Shown in pieces: positions 51,143 through 59,980 of a DNA stretch of 64,000 nt. The notes below the pieces were generated by a model, which was not told where the DNA came from, did no database searches, and saw only the letters and a list, made by a program, of their open reading frames with translations. Position 1 is the stretch's first letter; each line of letters starts with the position of its first letter. The stretch is taken from positions 40,399 to 104,398 of the forward strand of contig JAFWSX010000005.1 in the NCBI GenBank assembly GCA_017519185.1. Direction: 5' to 3'. This stretch comes from Bacteroidales bacterium. Lineage in GTDB: Bacteria; Bacteroidota; Bacteroidia; Bacteroidales; UBA932. Position numbers and translations under genes: made by a program.

Positions 51143-52006
51143 ATGGACAACCAGGGCAACGCCATTCTGCTGATCCACTGTCAGGACACGCCAGGCATCA
51201 TAGCCGAAATCACCAATTTCATCACCGTCAACAAGGGAAACATCGTCAACCTCGACCAGCACGTTGACCACGGCGCCAACGCCTTCTTTATGAGGATCGA
51301 GTGGCAGCTTGAGAAATTCCTCATCCCCAAGGACCGCATCGGGGAATATTTCCAGACCCTCTATGCCAACAAGTACGGTATGGAATTCTGGCTGTACTTC
51401 AGCGGACAGAAGCCCCGTATGTGCATCTTCGTCTCGAAGATGTCGCACTGCCTCTATGACATTCTGGCAAGATATTCAGCCGGAGAATGGAACGTCGACA
51501 TCCCCTTGATCATCAGCAACCACGAGGACCTGAGGCCTGTTGCGGAGCAGTTCGGCATACCTTTCCACGTCTTCGAAATCACAAAGGAGAACAAAGCCGC
51601 ACAGGAAGCCGCCGAGATGAAGCTGCTCGAAGAGAACGGCGTGACTTTCATCGTCCTCGCCCGCTATATGCAGGTAATCAGCGACGAGATGATAGCCCGC
51701 TATCCCAACAAGATCATCAACATCCATCACTCCTTCCTCCCGGCCTTCATCGGTGCCAAGCCCTACCACCAGGCCTACGAACGCGGCGTCAAGATCATCG
51801 GCGCCACCAGCCACTATGTCAACGCAGAGCTTGACGCAGGCCCCATCATCGAACAGGACGTGGCACGCATCACCCACAAGGACAGCGTGGACACCCTCGT
51901 CAACAAAGGGCGCGACCTGGAGAAGATAGTTCTCTCCCGTGCGGTCAGCAAGCACATCGACCGCAAGATCCTGGTGTTCAGGAACAAAACCGTGATTTTC
52001 GACTAG
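51143..52006 (+). CDS. purU: Formyltetrahydrofolate deformylase PurU
   Basis: The 287-residue enzyme has an N-terminal ACT domain (1 to about 85) and a formyltransferase-fold domain with catalytic Asn193 and His195 in INIHHSFLPAF and Asp231 in ELDAGPI. It hydrolyses 10-formyl-THF to THF and formate, and ACT domains often respond to methionine or glycine. The ATG at 51143 was chosen because it gives the family length; the 46 extra N-terminal residues of a longer frame run through the grpE promoter region. It overlaps the convergent pseudouridine synthase gene by 4 bp. Confidence 0.93.
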   Translation: MDNQGNAILLIHCQDTPGIIAEITNFITVNKGNIVNLDQHVDHGANAFFMRIEWQLEKFLIPKDRIGEYFQTLYANKYGMEFWLYFSGQKPRMCIFVSKMSHCLYDILARYSAGEWNVDIPLIISNHEDLRPVAEQFGIPFHVFEITKENKAAQEAAEMKLLEENGVTFIVLARYMQVISDEMIARYPNKIINIHHSFLPAFIGAKPYHQAYERGVKIIGATSHYVNAELDAGPIIEQDVARITHKDSVDTLVNKGRDLEKIVLSRAVSKHIDRKILVFRNKTVIFD

Positions 52007-52701
52007 AGGAACGGAGGCCAGCTCACCGGAGCCGTCACCGTGATTTCTTCCTTCCGCGTAGGATGCGTGAAGCTTATGCTGCGTGCGTGCAGGCATATTC
52101 CGCCGTCCTTGTTGGAGCGCGGAGCCCCGTATTTCAGGTCACCTTTGATGCAGCAGCCGATGGCCGACAGCTGGCAGCGGATCTGATGATGCCGCCCAGT
52201 GAGAAGCTCCACTTCCACAAGATGGTAGCGGTCGAACGACTTCAGCAACTTGTAGCGAAGCCTCGCCTCTTTTGAATCGGGCTTCTGCTGGAGGCTCGCA
52301 TATGACTTGTTCTGCTTTTCGTTGCGCACCAGCCAGTGCTTCAGCTCTCCTTCGGCAGGCTTCGGAGCGGCGCAGGTCAGTGCCCAGTAGGTCTTGTGGA
52401 CGCTTCCGTCGCGGAAGGCTTCGTTCATCCTTTCGAGGCTCTTGCTGGTCTTAGCAAAAAGTGCTACGCCGCTGACAGGACGGTCCAGACGATGGGGAAC
52501 TCCCATAAAGACGTGGCCGGGCTTGCCGTCGCGCTGCGCGATGAAGCGCTTCAGAGTCTCGCTCAGGGCTTCGTCGCCCGTCTTGTCGCCCTGGACTATC
52601 TCGCCTACCTTCTTGTTGATCACAAGCACGTGGTTGTCCTCGTAGAGTATGCGCGAGGCAATGTCTTCGTATTGTTCCGACTGAAGTTCTTCGTAAATCA
52701 T
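52003..52701 (-). CDS. RluA-family RNA pseudouridine synthase
   Basis: The 232-residue protein has the RluA-family catalytic motif HRLDRPVSG (70-78; catalytic Asp73), the GRHHQIRCQL segment and GDLKYGA near the C-terminus. It isomerises uridine in rRNA or tRNA; without an S4 domain the target cannot be deduced (RluC/D enzymes have S4, RluA/TruC-like do not). It is divergent from proB, and a -7-like TAATTTTA box (52715-52722) lies upstream. Confidence 0.88.
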   Translation of the reverse strand: MIYEELQSEQYEDIASRILYEDNHVLVINKKVGEIVQGDKTGDEALSETLKRFIAQRDGKPGHVFMGVPHRLDRPVSGVALFAKTSKSLERMNEAFRDGSVHKTYWALTCAAPKPAEGELKHWLVRNEKQNKSYASLQQKPDSKEARLRYKLLKSFDRYHLVEVELLTGRHHQIRCQLSAIGCCIKGDLKYGAPRSNKDGGICLHARSISFTHPTRKEEITVTAPVSWPPFL

Positions 52702-52735
52702 AGTGCGAATTAACTAAAATTAATCGGTTATTTCC

Positions 52736-52743
52736 TACTTTTG
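52736..52743 (+). promoter_or_regulatory. -7 box for proBA
   Basis: TACTTTTG fits TAnnTTTG and lies 19 nt before the proB ATG at 52763. No clear -33 element. Confidence 0.45.
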
Positions 52744-52762
52744 CCCTGTTAATACATTCCAG

Positions 52763-53539
52763 ATGGACAGACTCCTTGCCATAAAGATAGGCAGCAACGT
52801 GCTCACACGCTCCGACGGAAGGCTGGATATCACCAGGCTCTCTGCCCTTGTCGACCAGATCAGCGACCTTCGCCGCGAAGGATACAAGGTAATTGTCATC
52901 ACCTCGGGTGCCGTAGCCAGCGGCCGCAGCGAAATCAAAGTGGACCACGAGCTGGACGACGTTTCGCAGCGCCAGCTGTTTTCATCCGTAGGCCAGGCCC
53001 GCCTGATGCACAACTACTACCAGTTCTTCAGGGAGCAGGGCTTCAGCTGCGGGCAGGTGCTCACGACCAAGGACCATTTCACAGATGAGACCAGCTACCT
53101 CAACCAGAAAAACTGTATGCAGGTAATGCTGGATGCCGGCATCATCCCCATCATGAACGAGAACGACACGGTAGCGATCCAGGAGCTGATGTTCACCGAC
53201 AACGACGAACTGGCCAGCCTGATAGCTTCGATGATGGGTGTCGACGCCCTCTTCATCCTGAGCAATGTGGACGGAGTGTTCACCGGCGACCCCGCAGACC
53301 CGGCCAGCAGGCTGATACGGGAGATCGACCCGGCTGACGACTCGATACTGGAATACATAGGCGAGAAGAAATCCGCCAACGGCCGCGGCGGAATGAAGAC
53401 CAAGTTCAGCGTAGCAAGGAAGATTGCGTCGCAGGGCATCGAGGTCGTCATCGCCAACGGCAAGAGGGACGACATACTTACCGACATCCTGCACGGCAGC
53501 GAAGACGTCCCCTATTCACGTTTCAAAACCAAGCGATAA
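52763..53539 (+). CDS. proB: Glutamate 5-kinase
   Basis: The 258-residue amino acid kinase domain has IKIGSNVL near the N-terminus, [21 protein letters not shown] and [15 protein letters not shown]. It phosphorylates L-glutamate for proline synthesis. The C-terminal PUA domain of E. coli ProB (367 residues) is absent; such short forms occur in many bacteria. Its stop is one base before the proA ATG at 53541, so the two are coupled. Confidence 0.95.
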   Translation: MDRLLAIKIGSNVLTRSDGRLDITRLSALVDQISDLRREGYKVIVITSGAVASGRSEIKVDHELDDVSQRQLFSSVGQARLMHNYYQFFREQGFSCGQVLTTKDHFTDETSYLNQKNCMQVMLDAGIIPIMNENDTVAIQELMFTDNDELASLIASMMGVDALFILSNVDGVFTGDPADPASRLIREIDPADDSILEYIGEKKSANGRGGMKTKFSVARKIASQGIEVVIANGKRDDILTDILHGSEDVPYSRFKTKR

Positions 53540-53540
53540 T

Positions 53541-54794
53541 ATGAGCGAAGTAAAGAATATGCTCGCCGCAGCTGCGAAAGCTGCAGGCTGTATGTGTGAC
53601 ATAGACGACGCAACCGTCAGCAAGGTGCTGACAGACCTCAGCGAGGCCCTCGTGGCCGAGACTGACTTCATCCTCAGCCGGAACGCCCTGGACCTTGAGA
53701 AGATGGATCCTTCCAACTTCAAGTATGACAGGCTGAAACTCACTGCCGACAGGATCGCCTCTCAGGCCGCCGATATGGCCAACGTGGCGAAGCTGGAGAG
53801 CCCGCTCGGCAAGGTGCTGTCATCAGCTACCCGTCCCAACGGAATGGCCATCAGCAAGGTAAGCGTCCCTATCGGAGTGGTGGGCGTCATCTACGAAGCC
53901 AGGCCCAATGTCACCAGCGACGTCTTCTCGCTCTGCATCAAGTCGGGCAACGTCACTGTGCTCAAGGGCGGCAGCGACGCGGCCAATTCAAACGAGGCGA
54001 TAGTTTCCGTCATCCATAAGGTCCTGGAGAGCAACGGGCTTGACCGCAGCATCTGCACTCTGCTGCCCTCGAGCCGCGAAGCCACCGCAGAACTGCTCGA
54101 CGCTCACGACTACGTGGACATCATCATCCCCCGCGGAAGTTCTTCACTCATACAGTATGTCAGGGAGAACTCGAAGGTGCCTGTCATCGAGACGGGCGCC
54201 GGAGTCTGCCACACTTATTTTGACGCTGCCGGAGACCTGCCAAAGGGACGCGACATCGTCTTCAACGCCAAGACCCGCCGCGTGAGCGTATGCAATGCCC
54301 TCGACAGCCTGCTGGTCCACTCGTCAAGGCTGGCAGACCTTCCGGAGCTTTGCGCGAAACTTGCTGAAAAGGATGTCGTCATCTACGCTGACGAAAGGGC
54401 ATACGCCGCACTCAACGGACACTATCCCGCAGCGCTGCTTCAGCACGCTCTGCCGGAGCATTTCGGCAAGGAGTTCCTGGCCTATGCGATGAGCATTCGC
54501 ATCGTGGATTCACTCGGGCAGGCCCTGGAGCACATTGCCACATTCGGCTCGAAGCACAGCGAATCCATCGTCACCGAAGATGAAGCCGCGAAAGAGACTT
54601 TCCTCCGCAAGGTCGACGCAGCCTGCGTCTATGCCAACGTTTCCACTGCCTTCACCGACGGAGCCCAGTTCGGCTTCGGAGCGGAAATCGGCATCAGCAC
54701 GCAGAAACTCCACGCCCGCGGCCCGATGGCCCTTCCCGAGCTCACCACCTATAAATATCAGATTACCGGCAACGGCCAGACCCGGTGGCCGTAA
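53541..54794 (+). CDS. proA: Glutamate-5-semialdehyde dehydrogenase
   Basis: The 417-residue enzyme has [12 protein letters not shown] (118-129), [11 protein letters not shown] (141-151) and the catalytic Cys223 in [12 protein letters not shown]. It reduces gamma-glutamyl phosphate to glutamate semialdehyde. The ATG at 53541 directly follows the proB stop and gives the family length; an earlier in-frame start would overlap proB by 117 bp without homology. proC is separate at 61648. Confidence 0.96.
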   Translation: MSEVKNMLAAAAKAAGCMCDIDDATVSKVLTDLSEALVAETDFILSRNALDLEKMDPSNFKYDRLKLTADRIASQAADMANVAKLESPLGKVLSSATRPNGMAISKVSVPIGVVGVIYEARPNVTSDVFSLCIKSGNVTVLKGGSDAANSNEAIVSVIHKVLESNGLDRSICTLLPSSREATAELLDAHDYVDIIIPRGSSSLIQYVRENSKVPVIETGAGVCHTYFDAAGDLPKGRDIVFNAKTRRVSVCNALDSLLVHSSRLADLPELCAKLAEKDVVIYADERAYAALNGHYPAALLQHALPEHFGKEFLAYAMSIRIVDSLGQALEHIATFGSKHSESIVTEDEAAKETFLRKVDAACVYANVSTAFTDGAQFGFGAEIGISTQKLHARGPMALPELTTYKYQITGNGQTRWP

Positions 54795-54832
54795 AATCCA
54801 CTCTATTCTATTGCTGGTTATATTATTCTTCT

Positions 54833-54840
54833 TACCTTTG
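54833..54840 (+). promoter_or_regulatory. Orphan promoter facing into the nuclease-like gene
   Basis: TACCTTTG matches the -7 consensus and has TTG at 54811-54813 with a 19-nt spacer, among the better promoter matches in the window. No plus-strand gene follows; transcription would run antisense into the gene at 54875-55351. Confidence 0.5.
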
Positions 54841-54874
54841 TCGAAAAGGGAGACAAATCCGGAAATAGCATAGT

Positions 54875-55351
54875 TTAACTATCAGCGCCGGTGAGTTTTC
54901 CCTTTCTCGTTTTATAGAAGGTAACAACTGCAAGTTCTTTCCTCCCTTTCCTGACTTCTTCTACAATATTGTATGTGATGTCAGAATAAGTCTTTTCATA
55001 AATCAATACTTCTTTCTTATTACGAATTTCTGTTCTGACTGCATCATATTCTGTCAAGAGGTTTGGTATCAATAAAAAATCAGTTATCTGAATCTGCACT
55101 TGTCCGCGTAGAGATTCCTTCTCGCTTGAATGCTTTGATATGATATGGCGAATGGCATAATTGTCAATAACGTGATGATATTCAGACGTTAAAATACATC
55201 CCTTTCCATCTATTTGACTGAGCTTGAGCTGATCAACATCTTTAATGATAATCTTTATTAGTTGCCCTTTCTCGTTAATTGCTTCGTGCAAGAAATCACC
55301 CAGAGTTCCTTCGTAGTACTTAAACAATTCACCCACAATACCATCCTTCAT
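54875..55351 (-). CDS. Small solitary protein resembling the PBECR phage-type nuclease domain
   Basis: The 158-residue protein is AT-rich in codon use compared with its neighbours, suggesting recent acquisition. The segment VIDNYAIRHIISKHSSEKESLRG... (first part 61-75, with Arg68, His69 and His74) and the closing EEVRKGRKELAVVTFYKTRK resemble, from memory, the PBECR (phage barnase-EndoU-colicin E5/D-RelE-like) nuclease domains found in MuF phage toxins. That is an inference; no partner immunity gene or phage context is visible. It has no signal peptide or TM segment. An orphan promoter reads towards it from the opposite side. Confidence 0.55.
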   Translation of the reverse strand: MKDGIVGELFKYYEGTLGDFLHEAINEKGQLIKIIIKDVDQLKLSQIDGKGCILTSEYHHVIDNYAIRHIISKHSSEKESLRGQVQIQITDFLLIPNLLTEYDAVRTEIRNKKEVLIYEKTYSDITYNIVEEVRKGRKELAVVTFYKTRKGKLTGADS

Positions 55352-55370
55352 TTTAATCCATCATTATAAA

Positions 55371-55412
55371 CACAAAGCGAGTTCGGTACGATATAACCAA
55401 ACTCGCTTTGTG
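55371..55412. repeat. 13-bp inverted repeat upstream of the nuclease-like gene
   Basis: CACAAAGCGAGTT (55371-55383) and AACTCGCTTTGTG (55400-55412) form a perfect 13-bp stem with a 16-base loop, 19 bp before the start at 55351. On the minus strand only a weak TTTAT follows, so it could be a poor terminator for the TonB operon or an operator for the small gene. Confidence 0.6.
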
Positions 55413-55484
55413 GTCTCAAACTACCACGGCTTTCAGACTGAAACAAAGATATCTATTCGTTGCAAGGAAAACAAATGTATTTCG

Positions 55485-57500
55485 TTAGAACGTCACTCTC
55501 CAGCTGAAGTTGGGAAGGATGGGCATCAAGGCGATTTCTTTCCAGGATTCGGTTTCAGCGTCAAAGTACAGCATGAAGGGGTTGAAGTGGTTGGTCACGT
55601 TGCAGACACCCACGTTGACTGTGTTCTCGGAGCGGCCTAATTTGAAGGTCTTCTGCCAGCCCAGGTCCAGGCGGAACACCGTAGGCATATGGTAGTTGTT
55701 GACTCCCGAATAGTATTTTGACGTAAAACTGTGGTCAAAATAGTAAGCATTGTAGGTCACCGCCTCACCGTTCTCCCAGTGGCCGCTCTGCAGGATCATC
55801 GTGGCCGAGAAGCCTTTCCACTGCAGGGTGGCGTTCAGCATATGCCTGCGGTCGAAACGTGCGTGGAAGGGGGCTCCGTCATAGAAAGACGGGAAATTCT
55901 CGCGGGTGGTCTTTGAGAGTGTGTATGACGCCCTTCCATACCAGTCCCCGTGCTGATACTCATAGAGAGTCTCCAGTCCGTATGAACGGCCGTCCCCAAG
56001 TTCTACGTGCTGGGCCCATCCGGCCAGGCCGCCGCTGAACAGTTCCTGAGAATACTTGTAGTAGACGAGATTGTTCATCAGCTTGTAGAAACCGCCTACT
56101 GAAAGGCTGTGGCTGCCGAAATGGCCTGAAAGGCCGGCACCGCCCTGCAGCGACTTCTCCGGAAGCACGTTCCCGACCGTCGGCACTATCAGGTCCAGCG
56201 ACCAGCCGACTGGCATTCCTTCAAGCGTATGGTAGTACTGCACCAGCCGGTCGAATGTAGCCTCGAAAGCGAGCTGCGGGTTGATGTTCCACTTGGCGGC
56301 AAGGCTGAACTCGGGATCTATGCGTCCGCTGCCGCGTTTTTCCGAAGTCTGCGCCATATTCTGGCTGTGATAGTAATTGCCGCGCAGCACAGCCTTGAGC
56401 GAAAGCATCTCGGGAATGTTGTACGTTGCCTGCACCCAGGGAGTGGCAAGGATCACGTCCGTCCTTTTCGTCATTTCTCCCACCTGTCCGGGCGAGAACT
56501 GTGCATAGCGCAGCGAAAGACCTTCGTCGAGCGCAAACGGACTGTCCCAGGAGTGATGCAATTTGGTCTGCAGGCTGTACTCCGTCAGGCCGGCGCTCAG
56601 CGAAAGCTGGTTCCAGACGCTGTGATACCTTTTCTCCTGCTGCTGGAGGCTGCCGTACCTGTTGTATGAAGCGGTCACGGCCAGCCGCGTATTGTCGCCA
56701 TTCCTGTGGTATTGCAGTATGCCTATGACATTGTTCCAGCCCATTGTTTCGTGGGAGGAGTGCGACATATCGAAACGGTAACGGTCCTGGCTGGCAAGGG
56801 CTGATGCAGACACATAACTGATGTCGCTGATATTGACGTTGATCTTGCCATAGACATCCCCTACGAAGGCTCCGAAGTTCGACAGACCGCCGAGCATCCG
56901 CGGCAGCTTGTCTTTCACTGCCTTATACTCCAGCGCCAGCGGCGATATCCTGGCCGAGAACATATAGCTAACCCTGTTGCCGACGGGACCTTCAGCTCCG
57001 GTGCTGAGCAGGAAGTTGTTCAGGCCGGCGCTCCATTTCCGGCTCTGTGAAGGTTGCTTCGTGACGACTTTCAGGTGCGACGCAGTGAAGTTGCTCTCGT
57101 CACCGTTGAAACCGCCCTTGCTCAGTTCTGCGCTCTCCGTCACGGATGTGGGAATGAGAGTCGTCAGGCCGAGTATGTGGGAATAGCCATAGACAGGCAC
57201 TCCGTCCAGCGAGAAGAGGTTGTTGCCCGAACTGCCGCCACGCACGTACATAGCAGTGGTGCCGTCGGCGCCTGTAGTCACTCCGGGAAGGCTCTGCACC
57301 CAGCGGATGGGGTCGCCCTCTCCTACCGGTGACACGATGGCCCGGATCCCTTCTATTCCTGTCTGAAGGTGGCCGAGTCGCTGTTCTATACGACGGGAAT
57401 CCGTCTTCACGGCCGCATCCAGCGTATCCAGCCAGGCCGGCTGCTGCGCAGCGCAGGTCACAGAGGCGAGAAGAAGCAGAAATATTGTAGTCCGTTTCAT
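55485..57500 (-). CDS. TonB-dependent receptor of the DUF4249-linked type
   Basis: The 671-residue receptor (ATG at 57498-57500) has a signal peptide (cut near CAAQQ) and a plug domain with IRWVQSLPGVTTGADGT, YVRGGSSGNNLFSLDGVPVYG and SELSKGGFNGDESNFTAS-like segments (ESAELSKGGFNGDES), then a barrel ending in SWRVTF. No carboxypeptidase-like or STN domain is present. It follows two DUF4249 lipoproteins in one operon (19-bp gap), a pairing frequent in Bacteroidetes; its ligand is unknown. A longer in-frame start has no signal peptide. Confidence 0.86.
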   Translation of the reverse strand: MKRTTIFLLLLASVTCAAQQPAWLDTLDAAVKTDSRRIEQRLGHLQTGIEGIRAIVSPVGEGDPIRWVQSLPGVTTGADGTTAMYVRGGSSGNNLFSLDGVPVYGYSHILGLTTLIPTSVTESAELSKGGFNGDESNFTASHLKVVTKQPSQSRKWSAGLNNFLLSTGAEGPVGNRVSYMFSARISPLALEYKAVKDKLPRMLGGLSNFGAFVGDVYGKINVNISDISYVSASALASQDRYRFDMSHSSHETMGWNNVIGILQYHRNGDNTRLAVTASYNRYGSLQQQEKRYHSVWNQLSLSAGLTEYSLQTKLHHSWDSPFALDEGLSLRYAQFSPGQVGEMTKRTDVILATPWVQATYNIPEMLSLKAVLRGNYYHSQNMAQTSEKRGSGRIDPEFSLAAKWNINPQLAFEATFDRLVQYYHTLEGMPVGWSLDLIVPTVGNVLPEKSLQGGAGLSGHFGSHSLSVGGFYKLMNNLVYYKYSQELFSGGLAGWAQHVELGDGRSYGLETLYEYQHGDWYGRASYTLSKTTRENFPSFYDGAPFHARFDRRHMLNATLQWKGFSATMILQSGHWENGEAVTYNAYYFDHSFTSKYYSGVNNYHMPTVFRLDLGWQKTFKLGRSENTVNVGVCNVTNHFNPFMLYFDAETESWKEIALMPILPNFSWRVTF

Positions 57501-57519
57501 TATTATACTTTTTATAAAT

Positions 57520-58578
57520 CTACCCCAGCAATCCTGGTATTCCGTTTCTCCAAACAATACCAGAAAATTCGACTCGCCTATACGGCATTTCGAATTCAGT
57601 GGCAGCGCCGAAGATTCCTACGCCTCCGTGTATGTTGCCATACAAATTATCTCTGAGATATATTGTGGACAAATCGTCACTCTGCTCTGCATAATATTGC
57701 TGGTAGGCATCCAGCAAGTAGCGGTCATAGTCATCCGACAAAGCAGCAAAATACAGTCGCCTTCCCATGTCATTATCGTTCGTCAGAAAGTCCACTGTAA
57801 AATAGGACTGAGACCTGACATCTTTCTTCTGGAAGCGGATAAAGTCGCGATATAAAGGGACATCCGAAAAATAAGTAATATGAAACGCGAGCCCCTCCAT
57901 GTCTTTCTCCCAATCCTCCTCTTTTATTTTTCTCCCCTCCCATTTTGTTCCAGTCTGATTGATGCCGTCGATATCGGGATAATCTGTACAGAGACTCGTT
58001 CCCAGAGCAAATTGTCCAGATATCCAGAGACCAGAATAAACCCAGATAGTGCTTGGCGAGGACAAACGATAGAAGAATCCTCTTGTTTCAGGTGGCCACG
58101 CAGGATCGAAATAGATATCATCTGCCCAGGGGAATAAACTTTCTGGATCAAGTTCTCCCAGCCAAGGAACATCCTGGGGTGAGAGAGTGTTTACATCTAC
58201 AACTTCCACCGGCGGCTCCGCGGGCATCATCTGCTCTGCCCATACGGGGTCCATGCCTGGCACGGTCACCTCCAGACGATAGCTGTGTGTCGGGATCGCC
58301 GAATACTCCAGCCGCCACAAGCTGTCAGCGACCTGCACGAAGCGACCAGCCTCACGGCCCTCAGTCAGGTCGGTGAGTACTGCGGTCGCCTCTGTGACTC
58401 TGGGAGCCTCGTCCATTGTCACACTTTTCGTATAGGAAAGTTTCAATTCCTGGACCGGTTCGTTCTTGAGGACACAATAAACTGCAAGCAGCGGATCTTC
58501 TTTCGCATCGAGTATGACATCCTTCACGCAGGAGGTCAGCGCCAGCATCACCAGCAGGAATAAGCAGATCTTCTTCAT
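57520..58578 (-). CDS. DUF4249 lipoprotein, copy 1
   Basis: The 352-residue lipoprotein has a lipobox (LALTSC) followed by the DUF4249 pattern: DPLLAVYCVL, LSYTKSVTMDEAPRV, ATAVLTDLTEGREAGRFV and HSYRLEVTVPGM. The end shows the YQQYYAEQSDDLSTIYL and NIHGGVGIFGAATEF features. It is likely an outer-membrane partner of the adjacent TonB receptor; no ligand is known to me. It is strongly similar to the gene at 58736-59746, especially over the first 120 residues, and the middle parts diverge. Confidence 0.82.
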   Translation of the reverse strand: MKKICLFLLVMLALTSCVKDVILDAKEDPLLAVYCVLKNEPVQELKLSYTKSVTMDEAPRVTEATAVLTDLTEGREAGRFVQVADSLWRLEYSAIPTHSYRLEVTVPGMDPVWAEQMMPAEPPVEVVDVNTLSPQDVPWLGELDPESLFPWADDIYFDPAWPPETRGFFYRLSSPSTIWVYSGLWISGQFALGTSLCTDYPDIDGINQTGTKWEGRKIKEEDWEKDMEGLAFHITYFSDVPLYRDFIRFQKKDVRSQSYFTVDFLTNDNDMGRRLYFAALSDDYDRYLLDAYQQYYAEQSDDLSTIYLRDNLYGNIHGGVGIFGAATEFEMPYRRVEFSGIVWRNGIPGLLG

Positions 58579-58584
58579 GGCTAT

Positions 58585-58630
58585 TGATTATATAATTATA
58601 ACACACAAAACTCTGAAATACTGCTTCTGA
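58585..58630 (-). promoter_or_regulatory. Leader duplicated before DUF4249 copy 1
   Basis: This leader contains TGATTATATAATTATAACAC and a following ACTCT...TACTGCTTC segment that match 59757-59802 before copy 2 at about 34 of 44 aligned positions by eye. A TATAATTTTA-like box further upstream could give copy 1 its own transcription start. Confidence 0.4.
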
Positions 58631-58735
58631 CTGTCCTAAAATTATACTTATCAATGACGATGTCGACTAAAAAATACCACAACGGTCGATAAGGAGCAGC
58701 AGAAGTAATGAATGCTTTTTCATTAATTGAGATTA

Positions 58736-59746
58736 TCAGGGTTCATCTAGTACTTGATTTTGCCATGGTAGACCCCAAGAATACATCCTGTAGAATCGAA
58801 TAGTAGATGCAGCACCGAAGATGCCGATTCCTCCGTGTATATTGCCGTGCAGGTTTTCTCTGAGATATATAGATGAAAGATCCTCGCTCACCTCTGCATA
58901 ATATTGCTGGTAAGCATCACGCAGGTAGCTGTCATAATCGTCTGACAAAGCCGAAAAATAAACGTAGCTATATGCTTTATATTCACCCCCTGTGCCTCCC
59001 GTCATTACACTGGTTTTGATATCACCGTCTATGCGGAAAAAACTTTGCTTCTGTTCCTCAGCCTTGGGGATGCGCAGGAAGTCGCGATGCAAAGGATATC
59101 CGGACAGGTAGTACCGATCAGCAACAAGTTTAACAAAGGGATTCATGGGCTCGTTCAAATCTCTTTCCCAGACTTTCCCTGTCAGATTGAAATCATCTAC
59201 ATAGGGATAATCCGTACAAAGTTCGCCTACAGGAGCGTAAAGCACCGAATACCCTTCCATCCTATCGAAGCCTTCAACAGATATCCACGTGGTGCATGGC
59301 TTGGTAAAACGATAGCCATAACCTTCAGTTTTTACTGAGCGTCTATCGCCTTCAATTAATTTTGTTTCACTCTCCACCGGCGGCTCGGCGGGCATTGTCT
59401 GCTCGGCCCAGACGGGTTCCTTGCCTGGCACGGTTACTTCCAGACGGTAGCTGTGTGTCGGAATCGCAGAATATTCCAGCTGCCACAGGCTGTCAGCGAC
59501 CTGCACGAAGCGGCCGGCCTCACGGTCCTCTGTCAGGTCCGTGAGCACTGCGGTCGCCCCAGTGACCCGCGGAGCCTCAGTCATCGCCGCACTTTTTGCA
59601 TACGACAGCTTAAGCTCCTGCACCGAGTCAACCTTGAGGACACAATATACTGCCAGCAGTGGATCCTCCATTGCGTCAAGCACCACGTCCCTCACGCAGG
59701 ATGTCAGCACAGTCACCAGAGCTAAGAATAGGCAGATCTTCTTCAT
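58736..59746 (-). CDS. DUF4249 lipoprotein, copy 2
   Basis: The 336-residue lipoprotein has a lipobox (VLTSC) and the same DUF4249 layout as its neighbour: DPLLAVYCVL, LSYAKSAAMTEAPRV, ATAVLTDLTEDREAGRFV, YQQYYAEVSEDLSSIYL and NIHGGIGIFGAAS. It is the first gene of the three-gene operon on the minus strand. The promoter box TAAATTTG (minus, 59818-59825) lies about 70 nt upstream, and the operon is divergent from the TPR membrane protein gene. Confidence 0.82.
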   Translation of the reverse strand: MKKICLFLALVTVLTSCVRDVVLDAMEDPLLAVYCVLKVDSVQELKLSYAKSAAMTEAPRVTGATAVLTDLTEDREAGRFVQVADSLWQLEYSAIPTHSYRLEVTVPGKEPVWAEQTMPAEPPVESETKLIEGDRRSVKTEGYGYRFTKPCTTWISVEGFDRMEGYSVLYAPVGELCTDYPYVDDFNLTGKVWERDLNEPMNPFVKLVADRYYLSGYPLHRDFLRIPKAEEQKQSFFRIDGDIKTSVMTGGTGGEYKAYSYVYFSALSDDYDSYLRDAYQQYYAEVSEDLSSIYLRENLHGNIHGGIGIFGAASTIRFYRMYSWGLPWQNQVLDEP

Positions 59747-59756
59747 TGTTCTTGTG

Positions 59757-59802
59757 TGATTATATCATTATAACGCACCGAACTCTTAATTACTGCTTCA
59801 AA
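59757..59802 (-). promoter_or_regulatory. Leader duplicated before DUF4249 copy 2
   Basis: The counterpart of 58585-58630, with TGATTATATCATTATAACGC and ACTCTTAATTACTGCTTC. Conservation between the copies goes into the untranslated leader, which suggests a tandem duplication, or a shared RNA element. Confidence 0.4.
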
Positions 59803-59817
59803 TCAGAAACGGTATAG

Positions 59818-59825
59818 CAAATTTA
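59818..59825 (-). promoter_or_regulatory. -7 box for the DUF4249-TonB operon
   Basis: TAAATTTG fits TAnnTTTG and lies on the minus strand upstream of the leader. The divergent TPR gene has its own TATTTTTG box at 59958-59965, 133 bp away. Confidence 0.5.
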
Positions 59826-59957
59826 TCTGAGAAACCTTTCTTAATTATGAAAAGCAGGTAACAATTCACATCTGCCAAATAGGTGATTACCAGCCATTAA
59901 CACAACCAGGCGGGTAACAGTTCGGATAGATATGGAGCTTTAACGGGCATTAATTGT

Positions 59958-59965
59958 TATTTTTG
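59958..59965 (+). promoter_or_regulatory. -7 box for the TPR membrane protein gene
   Basis: TATTTTTG fits TAnnTTTG; the ATG is at 59981. The leader is about 10 nt. Confidence 0.45.
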
Positions 59966-59980
59966 AACAAAAGCGATAAT

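Noticed and set aside
53424..53540. Extended start of proA within proB
   Set aside because: No homology in the extension; the ATG one base after the proB stop gives the normal length.
58585..59802. Possible IS or mobile element behind the DUF4249 duplication
   Set aside because: No transposase, terminal inverted repeats or target-site duplication is visible; plain tandem duplication explains it.
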